From contig NZ_LMPC01000028.1 of the NCBI RefSeq assembly GCF_001423745.1, positions 124,001 through 188,000 on the forward strand: a stretch of 64,000 bases of DNA. The letters are read 5' to 3'. Below are positions 32,797-41,859 of this stretch, one piece after another. Every line of letters starts with the position of its first letter. The stretch's first letter is position 1. This DNA comes from Arthrobacter sp. Leaf337. GTDB taxonomy: Bacteria; Actinomycetota; Actinomycetes; Actinomycetales; Micrococcaceae. The notes below the pieces were generated by a model. That model was not told the DNA's origin and searched no databases. It saw nothing but the letters and a program-made list of their open reading frames with translations. Position numbers and translations under genes: made by a program.

Positions 32797-33009
32797 AAGG
32801 AATCTGTTTGCTAAACGGCCCGCGGTGGACCTGATTCAAACCCGCCACAGCGGACCTGGATGAGACCTACTGGCGCATAAGTCTCGTTCCGTGCTCCGCG
32901 ATGGACACAGAGCGCATCTGGTGGGGGCCCGAGGGCAGACTTAACTGGATGACCGGCGCCTTCGATGTCCTCTTCAGTCCGCCGTTACGAGAGGCAAGGC
33001 ATCGAGTCG

Positions 33010-34023
33010 TTAGCCGTGCGATGCCCTGTACGCGGCCGCGGCCGCGGGGTGCAGTGGCAGTCCCGCTGTGTTGATGAGTGATTCCGGGCTCAGGAACTGA
33101 ACTCCCAGGCTGGATCGCGGTATGAGTTCCTGGGCATGGCCAACCAGTAGTTCGACGGTCCTCCTCACGGTGCTGGCATCCAGATCGTTCCGGCACAGGA
33201 GCAGATTTGCCACGCCGACCGTCCACACAGCCGGAATGCCTTCATAGCTGCCCTCGGGAATCAGCACACGATCGTAGAAAGCGCCGTAACGTGTCCGCGC
33301 CGCAGGGATCAGCGTGGAGAGGTCGAGGAATCCGAGCCCGACTTCTTTGTTGGTGGCCGTGATGGCGGCGGTGGGCACCCCCCCCGACCAGAACAACGCA
33401 TCCACTGAGCCGCCCCGCAGTGCAGCAAGTCCATCGTTGAGCCCGAGGTTTATCACAGTGATCGTCTTGTCGGTGGTGTCGGCACCGGCAGGGGAGGCGC
33501 TTAGCCCGGCTGCCTCGATGAGGCGGGCAGCGGTCAGCGAAGTCCCCGACCCGGGTCCGCCGACGGCCACGTTCCTGCCAGCAAGCCCGGTGACGTCCCG
33601 GATGCCGCTGTTCTTCCGGACGACGCAGTGGACGTAGTTTTCATACACCTTTCCCAGGGCGGCAATTTCACCATCTGACGTGTTTTTCGCTGCCGACTGC
33701 CGGGCCGCTGAGTCTGCCAGTGCGACGGCGAAGGTGGCCTTGCCCGTCAGAAGATGCTGCAGGTTGTCCAGGCTCCCTCCCGTGGTCAGTGCCACGGCAT
33801 TGTCCGCCACTCCATGACGCTGAAGGGACTCTGCAAGCAGCGTTGAGAACTCAAGGTAGAAGCCACCCGGCTCACCCCCCGCCACGGTGACCGTACTCGG
33901 GCGGTTCTCGGAAGTGCATGCGCTGAGAGCCGGCACCAGTACGCTGGCCAGGCCAGCGGCCAGTCCGGCCCTGAGGGCGGCCCGTCGGGGAGGAAGCCAC
34001 CGGGCGGTGATCACGTCAGCCAT
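33010..34023 (-). CDS. TAXI-family solute-binding lipoprotein
   Basis: The 337-residue protein has a signal and lipobox (ASVLVPALSACTSEN, cysteine near residue 36). The mature part has TVAGGEPGGFYLEFSTLLAE and the later GRNVAVGGPGSGTSLTAARL and GLNDGLAALRGGSVDALFWS motifs of TAXI (TRAP-associated extracytoplasmic immunogenic) receptors. TAXI proteins normally work with DctQM-type permeases, but no such permease is nearby. Instead the gene overlaps the histidine kinase stop, so it may present a carboxylate ligand to that kinase, as tctC-like receptors do in some sensing systems. That role is inferred. Confidence 0.8.
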   Translation of the reverse strand: MADVITARWLPPRRAALRAGLAAGLASVLVPALSACTSENRPSTVTVAGGEPGGFYLEFSTLLAESLQRHGVADNAVALTTGGSLDNLQHLLTGKATFAVALADSAARQSAAKNTSDGEIAALGKVYENYVHCVVRKNSGIRDVTGLAGRNVAVGGPGSGTSLTAARLIEAAGLSASPAGADTTDKTITVINLGLNDGLAALRGGSVDALFWSGGVPTAAITATNKEVGLGFLDLSTLIPAARTRYGAFYDRVLIPEGSYEGIPAVWTVGVANLLLCRNDLDASTVRRTVELLVGHAQELIPRSSLGVQFLSPESLINTAGLPLHPAAAAAYRASHG

Positions 34024-35452
34024 GGGAGTGTTCCTGGCCGGGTGGGGTCACCGGGGAGGGAAACTCGAGTCCTGCAATCAGGCCGTGGGGTGCCCGTTCG
34101 GCCAGCAGCAGGCGGCCTCCATTGGCTCCCGCAAGCTTGTCCACGATGGTCATGCCCAGGCCGTTGCCGCGGATATCCCGGTTCCGCGGTGACCGCCAGA
34201 ACCTGGTGGTGGCCGCGGCCCTTTCCTCCGCCGTAAGTCCGGGCCCGTCGTCGGACACCTCGATTATCGCCGCTCCCGACTGCGCGCGGACGCCAACGGA
34301 AATACGGGCGCCGGGGGCGTACTTGATCGCGTTGTTGAGAAGTTCCCCCACCATCTGGGCGAGTTCGGCGGCGTTGCAGGCCAGTATGAGTGGCGGATCG
34401 GGTGGACCCTCGAGCAGGATTGAGGCTCCGGCGCGCTCCGCGGCTGGCCCTGCCCGTTCGACCTCTTCCTGCAGAACAGGGTAGGGGTCGATGAGTGCCC
34501 TGTTCCCGCAGGACCCGGGGCCAAGTGCGCCGCGGGCAGAATCCTCGAAGGCCCTGTGCTCGGCCGACGCCAGCTTCAGGACCCCGTCCAGGATCTCCTC
34601 CACCCGTTCGAGCTCAGCCAAAACCCCCGCCGCCGCGGTGTGTTCCCTGTCAGTCTGGAGTTCCAGCTGCAGCAAATCGATCCTCAGCCGCAGGGCGCCG
34701 ATGGGATTGCGCAACTGGTGGGACGTGTCCGCTATGAGCTGGCGTTGGGAATCAATGCTTTCGCTGACCGTCCGCGCCATGGTGGTGAAGGAACGGCTCA
34801 ATTGCCTCAGTTCCGGCGGGCCGTCCTCCGGAAGATGGCTCGTCCGCCCCGTTGCTTCAAGTTCGGTCACCGCCGAATTCAGGCGATGGACAGGCCGCAG
34901 CACCCAGCGGGTCACGCGTGCCGCGGCCAGGAGGAGCACCGCCCCAAGGGCGGACGCCGCAAGTCCAACGACGAGCCACCGCTCCCGCAGTTTCTGCCGG
35001 GCCGGCTCGGTGTTGACTTCGAGGACGGCCTCGCCAAGGACCTGGCTCGCGCTCCCGAAGGACCTTGAGATTACTTCAGGGCCGGTTCCGAACGGTTGCA
35101 GCGGGGTGAGCGTGGTGTCGCTGAGGTTGAGGTTCGCCCTGGCCACTGCATCCCGGACGTCGGCCCGGTCCTCGCTCAGGCCGCCGGAACGCAAGGTGCC
35201 CTGCTGGAGCCGGATCAGGACCCCCTCCCCGTACAGCTCGGAGTACCTGTCCATCTCTCGCTGGAGCTGGGTGGAGTCGCCGTCCAGCGCCGCGTCATAG
35301 GCCACCTGGGCGAACCGGTTCAGCGCTGCCACCCGGTTGATCTGGAGCTCCTGGGTGAGCTCCCGGCTGGCGGACGTCAGCATGGCGTTGGAGACGAAGA
35401 TGACCATGAGTACTGACAGAAGGCTGAGGATGCCCAGGACACGCAGTTTCAC
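34016..35452 (-). CDS. Sensor histidine kinase
   Basis: The 478-residue protein has two membrane helices (about 5-25 and 160-180) bounding an extracytoplasmic sensor region. A HAMP-like linker (WVLRPVHRLNSAVTELEATG) is followed by the dimerisation helix with DTSHQLRNPIGALRLRID (His246), the N box LLNNAIKYAPGARISV, and the G box SDDGPGLTAEE. It overlaps the response regulator by ATGA and the TAXI receptor by eight bases. The three-gene order resembles TctD/TctE-type systems for carboxylate uptake. Confidence 0.85.
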   Translation of the reverse strand: MKLRVLGILSLLSVLMVIFVSNAMLTSASRELTQELQINRVAALNRFAQVAYDAALDGDSTQLQREMDRYSELYGEGVLIRLQQGTLRSGGLSEDRADVRDAVARANLNLSDTTLTPLQPFGTGPEVISRSFGSASQVLGEAVLEVNTEPARQKLRERWLVVGLAASALGAVLLLAAARVTRWVLRPVHRLNSAVTELEATGRTSHLPEDGPPELRQLSRSFTTMARTVSESIDSQRQLIADTSHQLRNPIGALRLRIDLLQLELQTDREHTAAAGVLAELERVEEILDGVLKLASAEHRAFEDSARGALGPGSCGNRALIDPYPVLQEEVERAGPAAERAGASILLEGPPDPPLILACNAAELAQMVGELLNNAIKYAPGARISVGVRAQSGAAIIEVSDDGPGLTAEERAAATTRFWRSPRNRDIRGNGLGMTIVDKLAGANGGRLLLAERAPHGLIAGLEFPSPVTPPGQEHSHG

Positions 35453-36117
35453 GCGGGATCTGCCTCGATCCGGTAGCCGACACCGCGGACGTTGATGATG
35501 AAGCCGGGCAGTTGCAGTTTTGCCCTTAGGGCGGTCAGGTGCACATCCAGGGACCGTGATGATGCCAGGAAGGCGTCACCCCACAAAGCGTCGAGGATCT
35601 GTTCCCGGGTGACCACGGAACCTGCATGACGAGCCAGCAGCGCGAGGAGATCGAACTCGGTGGCTGTCAGGGGCAGCACGCGTGATCCGAGTGCCGCCAC
35701 GCGCCGCTCGACGTCGACCTCCAGGTCTCCGAGCACGATGCTTTGCTGCACCTTCCCGCCGGAACGGCCCGCGCGCCGGGTGACAGCTTCGATGCGGGCA
35801 AGCAGTTCAACGAGTTTTACCGGCTTGACGAGGTAGTCATCAGCCCCGGACCGCAGCCCCAGCACCACGCTCCGCTCATCGTCGCGGGCGGTGAGGATCA
35901 GGATGGGACAGGGCGTGACCTGGCGGAGTTTGCGCAACACCTCGAGGCCGTCCATATCAGGAAGCCCCAGGTCCAGGAGGATCACCTCGAACTTCCGGTG
36001 GGCCAGCAGGGCATCAGCTCCTCGGGACACCCTGGTTGCCTGGTGGCCCGCGGAGACGACAGCTGCGTCAAGAGCGGCCGCCATGGCGTCGTCGTCCTCG
36101 ACGATGAGCACTTCCAT
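35449..36117 (-). CDS. OmpR-family response regulator
   Basis: The 222-residue protein has a receiver domain with acidic pair (LIVEDDDAM), phospho-acceptor Asp49 in EVILLDLGLPDMDGLEVL, and the conserved lysine in DDYLVKPVK. The C-terminal winged helix (LPLTATEFDLLALLARHAGS, FLASSRSLDVHLTALRAKLQ, VGYRIEADP) is of OmpR/PhoB type. It starts the operon regulator-kinase-TAXI and is divergent from the permease at 36427, about 310 bp away; that intergenic stretch is the likely target. Confidence 0.9.
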   Translation of the reverse strand: MEVLIVEDDDAMAAALDAAVVSAGHQATRVSRGADALLAHRKFEVILLDLGLPDMDGLEVLRKLRQVTPCPILILTARDDERSVVLGLRSGADDYLVKPVKLVELLARIEAVTRRAGRSGGKVQQSIVLGDLEVDVERRVAALGSRVLPLTATEFDLLALLARHAGSVVTREQILDALWGDAFLASSRSLDVHLTALRAKLQLPGFIINVRGVGYRIEADPA

Positions 36118-36349
36118 GGTCTGGTCCCTTTATCGCTGGTCGGGCGTCCGCATCTGCTGCCCGCTTTGGAGATTACCCTTTCTCCCACTTTTTTGCCCTG
36201 CGCCGGTGTTGTCCCGCGGGATGGGCAGGAAGGGAAAACCTAAGGAAGTGTTAGGAAACCCCCGTCCACGTTGGTTGTGCCCTGCATCACCAATAGTTTT
36301 GATCGGGTCCTCTGTTGTTCAGGGGGACTCTCAACGTCGAGGAGGAACC

Positions 36350-36430
36350 ATGAGCAAAGATGCCATGGACAGCAAGCATGTATGTCAGGAACTGCCGCCG
36401 GTTGCGGCGTCGTCAAGGAAGGTTCAATGA
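36350..36430 (+). CDS. 26-residue upstream ORF coupled to the permease gene
   Basis: ATG 36350 has a near-perfect GAGGAGG ribosome-binding site 3 bp upstream. The peptide MSKDAMDSKHVCQELPPVAA and six further residues ends at TGA 36428-36430, overlapping the permease ATG at 36427 (ATGA). Such coupling suggests that it is translated and either a leader that sets permease expression or a tiny accessory protein. Confidence 0.6.
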   Translation: MSKDAMDSKHVCQELPPVAASSRKVQ

Positions 36431-37848
36431 TGAGCACCCAGCAAGCCGTGACCCAGAATGAGGCAGCACAGACCCGCCGGGCCGTGAGCAACATCCTCAA
36501 GGGCTCCGCAGGCAACCTCGTGGAGTGGTACGACCTCTACGTCTACACAGTCTTCGCAGCCTACTTCCAGTCCCACTTCTTCAACTCCAAGGACGAGCTG
36601 CAGGCCGGCCTCGAAGCGATGGCCGTCTTCTCGACGTCGTTCCTCATGCGGCCCGTTGGCAGCTGGTTCTTCGGCCGCTATGCCGACCGCAACGGCCGCA
36701 AGGCGGCCCTGACCCTCAGTGTGACCATGATGTCGGCCGGCTCATTCGCCATCGCGATCCTGCCCACCACCCAGCAGATCGGCGTCTGGGCACTGCTGCT
36801 GCTCATCCTCGTGCGCCTTGTCCAGGGCTTCTCCGTGGGCGGCGAATACGGCACCAGCGCCACGTACATGTCCGAGGCCGCCACCTCCAAGCGCCGCGGC
36901 TTCTTCTCCAGCTTCCAGTACGTCACCCTGATCGGCGGACAGATGCTGGCCCTGCTGATCCTCGTCATCCTGCAGAACACCATGGGCAAGGACGTACTGA
37001 CGGAGTGGGGCTGGCGCATTCCGTTCGCCATCGGCGGCGTCGCCGCGCTTGTGGTCCTGTGGCTGCGGCGCTCCATGGAAGAGACTGTCTCCGAGGAACA
37101 GGTTCTTGCGGCCAAGGCCCCGGTTGTGGCCGGCGAAGCCCGGCCCGGCACCATGAAGCTGCTGTTCACCCAGCACTGGAAGCCCCTGCTGACCTGCATC
37201 GGTGTGACCCTCGGCGGCACCGTTGCGTTCTACACGTACACCAACTTCATCCTGAAGTTCATGAACGATACGTCTGGCATCGCCAAGACCGACACCTCCG
37301 TCATCAACTTCTGGGCCCTGCTCATCTTCATGCTCCTGCAGCCCGTCTACGGCATGATCTCCGACAAGGTGGGCCGCAAGCCGCTGCTTCTCTGGTTCGG
37401 TTTCGGTGGCCTGCTGTTTACCTGGCCGCTGCTCTCCACCCTGGCCGGCACCAAGGATCCGTTCACCGCGTTCCTGCTCATGATGGGCGGCCTGCTGATC
37501 GTCGGGGGCTACACCTCCATCAACGCCCTGGTGAAGGCCGAGCTGTTCCCCGCGTCGATCCGCGCCCTCGGCGTCGGCCTGGGTTACGCCATCGCCAACT
37601 CGCTCTTCGGCGGGACCGTCCCGCTGATCGGTGCGGCGCTGCAGAAGGCCGGCCAGGTGGACCTGTTCTTCACCTACGTCACCGTGGCAATCGGACTCTC
37701 CCTGCTGGTCTACATCTTCGCCCTGAAGAACAAGAAGTCCACGCACCTGGACCGCGAGCAGGGCGACGCCTGGTCCCGGTCAGCTGTTGCCGAGGATGCA
37801 GGCCGCACGGACGACGACGAGGACCTCGTGGGCGCCTCGCGGCGCTAA
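36427..37848 (+). CDS. MHS-family 2-oxoacid/dicarboxylate:H+ symporter (KgtP-like)
   Basis: ATG 36427 (473 residues) has AAGGAAGG 4 bp upstream. The protein has 12 likely membrane helices and the MHS signatures GNLVEWYDLYVYTVFAAYFQ, MRPVGSWFFGRYADRNGRKA and VRLVQGFSVGGEYGTSATYM. The closest pattern I know is the 2-oxoglutarate permease KgtP; the substrate is inferred from this and from the neighbouring TAXI/two-component system. An acidic C-terminal tail (DAGRTDDDEDLVGASRR) is unusual. It is divergent from the response regulator. Confidence 0.8.
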   Translation: MMSTQQAVTQNEAAQTRRAVSNILKGSAGNLVEWYDLYVYTVFAAYFQSHFFNSKDELQAGLEAMAVFSTSFLMRPVGSWFFGRYADRNGRKAALTLSVTMMSAGSFAIAILPTTQQIGVWALLLLILVRLVQGFSVGGEYGTSATYMSEAATSKRRGFFSSFQYVTLIGGQMLALLILVILQNTMGKDVLTEWGWRIPFAIGGVAALVVLWLRRSMEETVSEEQVLAAKAPVVAGEARPGTMKLLFTQHWKPLLTCIGVTLGGTVAFYTYTNFILKFMNDTSGIAKTDTSVINFWALLIFMLLQPVYGMISDKVGRKPLLLWFGFGGLLFTWPLLSTLAGTKDPFTAFLLMMGGLLIVGGYTSINALVKAELFPASIRALGVGLGYAIANSLFGGTVPLIGAALQKAGQVDLFFTYVTVAIGLSLLVYIFALKNKKSTHLDREQGDAWSRSAVAEDAGRTDDDEDLVGASRR

Positions 37849-37941
37849 GTCAGCCAGCCGTTTCGATGGTTCCCTGCACACTCGAAGCCCGCAGTCGGCC
37901 CGCGGCACTGTGGCGAACCAACTAATGAGTGATAGCTGACA

Positions 37942-37981
37942 GCAATAACTTGATTAGAAATTCATCTATTGTGCAATAACT
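37942..37981. promoter_or_regulatory. Direct repeats upstream of the aldolase-tct operon
   Basis: GCAATAACT occurs at 37942-37950 and 37973-37981, 31 bp apart (about three helix turns). ATTG-TG-CAAT overlaps the second copy. They lie 70-110 bp before the operon's first start and may bind its activator, for example the LysR protein encoded at the other end. Confidence 0.35.
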
Positions 37982-38050
37982 GAGCCGTACATACTCTGGA
38001 AATGTGCCGTTCATCACTCGGCAACTTCCCAGCAAGACAAAGGAATCGCA

Positions 38051-38836
38051 TTGAGCATCGTTAGCCAGGATTACGAGGAGTACCAGAGCGCCGGACGGAT
38101 ATGGGGCTTGGTACCGCAGGAGCGCATCCGGAAGATCAAGTTCGACCGGCCCTCCCGTGCCATCATCGACCGCTACCTCGCAATTGAGGACCTCACCACC
38201 ACCGTCTCTGACGTCCTGGACAGCTTGGGTATCATCGGCACCGTGCCCGCGTCTTACCTGAAGCCGCTCTCCACTGGGCACCGCGTCGTAGGCCCGGCCG
38301 TGACTATCCGCAACCTCGTGGAGCGCAAAACACCTACGCAGGGGTATGTGGACAAAGACTTTATCCGCATGTCCACCCGCGACATCTATTACCTTGCCGA
38401 GCCCGGGGACGTGTTGGTCACCGACACTGGCGGCAACCTAGATGTGTCCAACATGGGCGGCCAGTCGTGCACCGTTGCCCAGACCCGCGGCCTGGCCGGC
38501 AGCATTGTTAACGGCGCAGTCCGTGACGCGAACACCATCCGCAAGCTGGATTACCCGGTATGGAGCGCAGGAATTACCCCACTGACCGGCAAGTTCCGCA
38601 TTGAAGCCATCGAGATGAACGCCCCCGTGCAGGTCTGGAACATTCGCGTGGAACCGGGCGACCTGATTGTCGCCGACGATTCTGGCATCTGCTGCGTCCC
38701 CTTCGAACACATCGAGTACGTCATCGACCAGGTCGAAGAAATCACCGCCAACGAAGCCCACATGGCAGAACTCATTGTCAAAGATGTTCCCCTGGACGAA
38801 CTGCGGCCTCTCTTCCGGAAGCGGTACGACGGATGA
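38051..38836 (+). CDS. RraA-family aldolase-like protein
   Basis: The TTG at 38051 has AAAGGA 6 bp upstream and gives 261 residues. The RraA/HMG-aldolase core is present: TTTVSDVLDSLG, then GDVLVTDTGGN, and NMGGQSCTVAQTRGLAGSIV followed by NGAVRDANTIRKLDYPVW, in which the RD pair and preceding glycines make the pyruvate/metal site of 4-hydroxy-4-methyl-2-oxoglutarate and 4-carboxy-4-hydroxy-2-oxoadipate aldolases. Being first in an operon with a tricarboxylate carrier supports a catabolic aldolase rather than an RNase E inhibitor. It is longer than the minimal family (about 210) at the N-terminus. Confidence 0.75.
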   Translation: MSIVSQDYEEYQSAGRIWGLVPQERIRKIKFDRPSRAIIDRYLAIEDLTTTVSDVLDSLGIIGTVPASYLKPLSTGHRVVGPAVTIRNLVERKTPTQGYVDKDFIRMSTRDIYYLAEPGDVLVTDTGGNLDVSNMGGQSCTVAQTRGLAGSIVNGAVRDANTIRKLDYPVWSAGITPLTGKFRIEAIEMNAPVQVWNIRVEPGDLIVADDSGICCVPFEHIEYVIDQVEEITANEAHMAELIVKDVPLDELRPLFRKRYDG

Positions 38837-39828
38837 TCGCCTCGCGCGCACTTGCGGCCATCACACTCGCCGCCGCCGGCCTTCTGGTGACCTCCTGCTC
38901 CGTCGGCGCCGGCCCACAAAGCGGGGGAACAGAGGCCGACTACCCCAACGCCTCCATTGAAGCAGTCGTCCCCTATGACGCGGGCGGCGCCACGGATCAG
39001 CTGGCCCGGACCGTCATCTCAGGGATGGAACCTGAACTGAACGGACAGTCCGTCGTCGTCCTCAACGAATCCGGCGGAGCCGGGACCAGCGGCATGACAT
39101 CGGTAGTCAACAGCGAGCCCAACGGTTACAAGCTGGCTTTTATTGCCGGCGGCCCGCTAACCGTTCAACCCCACTACGGCAAGACCTCATACTCCTACGA
39201 TGACGTCACCCCGATCGCCCGCATCGCCACCTCACCCATTGTTCTTGCCGTCCGGGCCGACGCGCCATGGAACACCATTCAGGAACTCGTCGCCGATCTG
39301 AAGAAAAATCCGGGTTCATTCCGGTATGCATCGACGGGTGTGGGCAATCCGGCCAGTATCGCGATGGAGAAATTCGATTCCGCCGCCGGCGTGGATACCA
39401 AACAGGTTCCTTTCAAGAGCAGCAGCGAGACCGTAACCGCACTCCTCGGGAAAAACGTAGATGGCGCTGCAGGCTTGCCACAGGGTTTCACCGCCTCGGT
39501 GAAGTCCGGTGATCTGAAGATCCTGGCCAACCTCGGCAGCGTCAAGGATCCGAGCTACGAGAAGGTGCCGACCCTGAAGGAAAGCGGAATTGACGCCTCA
39601 ACAGATCTCACCTCCGGGATCGTCGGCCCCAAAGGACTCAGCAACGAGGTCGTGACCGCCCTCGCAGACGCCGTCCAGGCTTCCCTCAAAGACACCAAAG
39701 TCCTTGAGCGGATCTCATCCTCGGGCGCGGTGCCCGACTTTGGGACAGGCGAAGAATACGCTGCCGACATCAAATCAGACTTCGATGAAAACGGTATCGT
39801 CTTGAAAGAATTGGGCCTGATCCCATGA
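38833..39828 (+). CDS. tctC: Tripartite tricarboxylate transporter receptor (TctC)
   Basis: The 331-residue lipoprotein has a signal with lipobox (LLVTSCSVG, cysteine near residue 22). The Bug/TctC fold is marked by IEAVVPYDAGGATDQLARTV near the start, NESGGAGTSGMTSVVNSEPN, PNGYKLAFIAGG and RYASTGVGNPASIAMEKF. It captures a carboxylate outside the membrane and feeds the TctAB channel encoded next. It overlaps the aldolase stop by ATGA and the tctB start likewise. Confidence 0.9.
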   Translation: MIASRALAAITLAAAGLLVTSCSVGAGPQSGGTEADYPNASIEAVVPYDAGGATDQLARTVISGMEPELNGQSVVVLNESGGAGTSGMTSVVNSEPNGYKLAFIAGGPLTVQPHYGKTSYSYDDVTPIARIATSPIVLAVRADAPWNTIQELVADLKKNPGSFRYASTGVGNPASIAMEKFDSAAGVDTKQVPFKSSSETVTALLGKNVDGAAGLPQGFTASVKSGDLKILANLGSVKDPSYEKVPTLKESGIDASTDLTSGIVGPKGLSNEVVTALADAVQASLKDTKVLERISSSGAVPDFGTGEEYAADIKSDFDENGIVLKELGLIP

Positions 39829-40325
39829 GCCAGCAGTCCGAGGACGTACGGTCGAACCTCGGTAGCGGCCAGCCAAGCGTAAAAACACGCATCTACAGTG
39901 TGGCGGTCCCTGTCGTCCTCGGACTCTGTGGCGTCGCACTGCTCGTCGGCTCGCTTGCCTTGGGCGTCGGGACTACCAACGAACCTGGTCCGGGGCTTTG
40001 GCCGTTTGCCATTGCCTGTACATGGACACTAGCCGCGGCGACCATAGCGTGGGAGAGCTTCAAAGGCACGGCTCTCCCACCGGTCGGCCCTTCGCAGCGG
40101 CCCGCGGTGGGCTTCGGCCTGACTCTGGCCTTCATCCTGATCTTTAGCTACATCGGGCTGATTCCGGCGGTGCTTATCGTCACTTCAGCGTGGATGAAGT
40201 TGCTCAGCGATATGTCCTGGAAGAGGATCCTCATCGCTTCCTTGACCATCACGGCGCTGCTCTACATTCTCTTTGCAATCATCATCGGCACAGCTTTCCC
40301 CGCTTCCGTGCTGCCGATCCCTTAG
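39825..40325 (+). CDS. tctB: Tripartite tricarboxylate transporter small subunit (TctB)
   Basis: The 166-residue protein has four membrane helices: about 26-46 (VAVPVVLGLCGVALLVGSLA), 56-72, 90-110 (AVGFGLTLAFILIFSYIGLI) and 130-160 (ILIASLTITALLYILFAIII). The GTTNEPGPGLWPFAIACTWT motif after the first helix is typical of TctB. It sits between tctC and tctA, overlapping tctC. Confidence 0.85.
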   Translation: MSQQSEDVRSNLGSGQPSVKTRIYSVAVPVVLGLCGVALLVGSLALGVGTTNEPGPGLWPFAIACTWTLAAATIAWESFKGTALPPVGPSQRPAVGFGLTLAFILIFSYIGLIPAVLIVTSAWMKLLSDMSWKRILIASLTITALLYILFAIIIGTAFPASVLPIP

Positions 40326-40338
40326 GAAACGAACTCAC

Positions 40339-41859
40339 ATGAATGACTCGATTCTCCTTGGGTTCAGTGTTGCTCTGGATCCGATGAATCTCCTCGCAGT
40401 CCTCGCCGGCTGCCTCCTTGGCGTCGTCGTCGGTGTACTGCCCGGCCTTGGCCCGATCACCACAATCTCGATATTGCTTCCCTTCACCTACGCGATGGAG
40501 CCCACGACGGCGATCATCCTTCTGGCCGGGATTTACGCGGGTGTAATGTACGGCGGAACAGTCACCTCGGTGCTCCTGAAACTGCCGGGCGAAGCTGCCT
40601 CCGTTGTCACCGCAATTGACGGATACGAAATGGCCCGCAAGGGGCGCGCAGGGCCCGCGCTGGGAATCTCCGCAATTGGTTCCTTCATCGGAGCGACCGT
40701 TGCTCTGATTGCCCTAACGTTCTTCGCCCCCGCCCTCGCCGAACTTGCAGTGAAGCTTGGTCCACCGGAATACGCCATGCTGGCACTTCTGGGCCTGTTG
40801 CTGATCGCATACCTTGGCGCAGGAGCCTTCGCAAAAGCAGTCGTTGCAGCCGCCATAGGCCTCTTCCTCGCCACCGTCGGGCTGGATCCCATCTCAGGCG
40901 ACGCCCGCTTTGTGGGCGATTCGCTGCAGCTCCTGGACGGGATGGATGTAGTCGCCGTTGTGCTCGGTCTGTTCGGTATCGGCGAAGTCTTGTTCTCACT
41001 CAGGGAACGCGACTCAGAAGCTGAGCTCGTCAGCAAGAAGGTCGGCAGAGTCTGGCCCACCAAGAAGGACCTGAGCGATAGCGCCGCACCTATCGCCCGC
41101 GGTTCAGTCATCGGAACGCTCGTCGGGCTTGTCCCGGGAGGCGGGGGCCTGCTCTCGTCCCTTTTGAGCTATGGCGCCGAACGCCGATTTGCCAAGAACC
41201 CTGAGGAATTCGGCAAGGGAGCCATCCAGGGAGTAGCCGGACCCGAGACAGCCAACAACGCTTCCTCGACGTCCTCCTTTATTCCGCTGCTGAGTTTAGG
41301 TATCCCGTTCAACGTCACCATATCGCTGCTCTTCAGCGTGCTGCTCATCAACGGAATCACACCCGGGCCCCGGCTGGTCACCGAGAACCCGGACCTTTTT
41401 TGGGGTGTCATCGCCTCTATGTATCTGGGCAACGTTGTTCTCCTGATTCTCAGTCTTCCCTTGGTGGGGCTGCTGATTCAGATTCTGCGTGTCGATATGG
41501 CCGTGCTCAGTCCGTTCATTATTGTCTTGAGTCTCGTTGGCGTTTACACGATCGACAACAACACCTGGAATATGTGGGTTGCCCTGTTCTTCGGCGTAGT
41601 CGGCTACTTCATGCGCATCTGGGGCTTCCCACCCGGTCCGCTGGTTTTGGCCTTCATTCTTGGCGGGCTTCTGGAGACCTCGCTCCGTCAGTCGCTTCTC
41701 CTCGGAGACGAAGGATTCCTAGTCTTCCTCCAACGCCCAGGATCACTCGCGCTGATCGCCGTGTCCGTACTGCTGATAGGCGCCTCGACCTTCTCCGCAG
41801 TTCGGAAGCGCAGGGCCCAGACCGGGGCAGCAGAGGAAAGCATCCACGTCGGTTCCTAG
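40339..41859 (+). CDS. tctA: Tripartite tricarboxylate transporter large subunit (TctA)
   Basis: ATG 40339 gives 506 residues with about 11-12 membrane helices. The TctA signature GVVVGVLPGLGPITTISILL lies at about 28, and ETANNASSTSSFIPLLSLGI near 310. It forms the channel of the TTT carrier with TctB. It follows tctB by 13 bp and ends overlapping the convergent LysR gene by four bases. Confidence 0.9.
   Translation: MNDSILLGFSVALDPMNLLAVLAGCLLGVVVGVLPGLGPITTISILLPFTYAMEPTTAIILLAGIYAGVMYGGTVTSVLLKLPGEAASVVTAIDGYEMARKGRAGPALGISAIGSFIGATVALIALTFFAPALAELAVKLGPPEYAMLALLGLLLIAYLGAGAFAKAVVAAAIGLFLATVGLDPISGDARFVGDSLQLLDGMDVVAVVLGLFGIGEVLFSLRERDSEAELVSKKVGRVWPTKKDLSDSAAPIARGSVIGTLVGLVPGGGGLLSSLLSYGAERRFAKNPEEFGKGAIQGVAGPETANNASSTSSFIPLLSLGIPFNVTISLLFSVLLINGITPGPRLVTENPDLFWGVIASMYLGNVVLLILSLPLVGLLIQILRVDMAVLSPFIIVLSLVGVYTIDNNTWNMWVALFFGVVGYFMRIWGFPPGPLVLAFILGGLLETSLRQSLLLGDEGFLVFLQRPGSLALIAVSVLLIGASTFSAVRKRRAQTGAAEESIHVGS

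Noticed and set aside
36525..37925. Long Arg/His-rich open frame overlapping the MHS permease
   Set aside because: The composition (runs of R, H, P, G) is typical of a shifted frame; the permease frame has clear family motifs.
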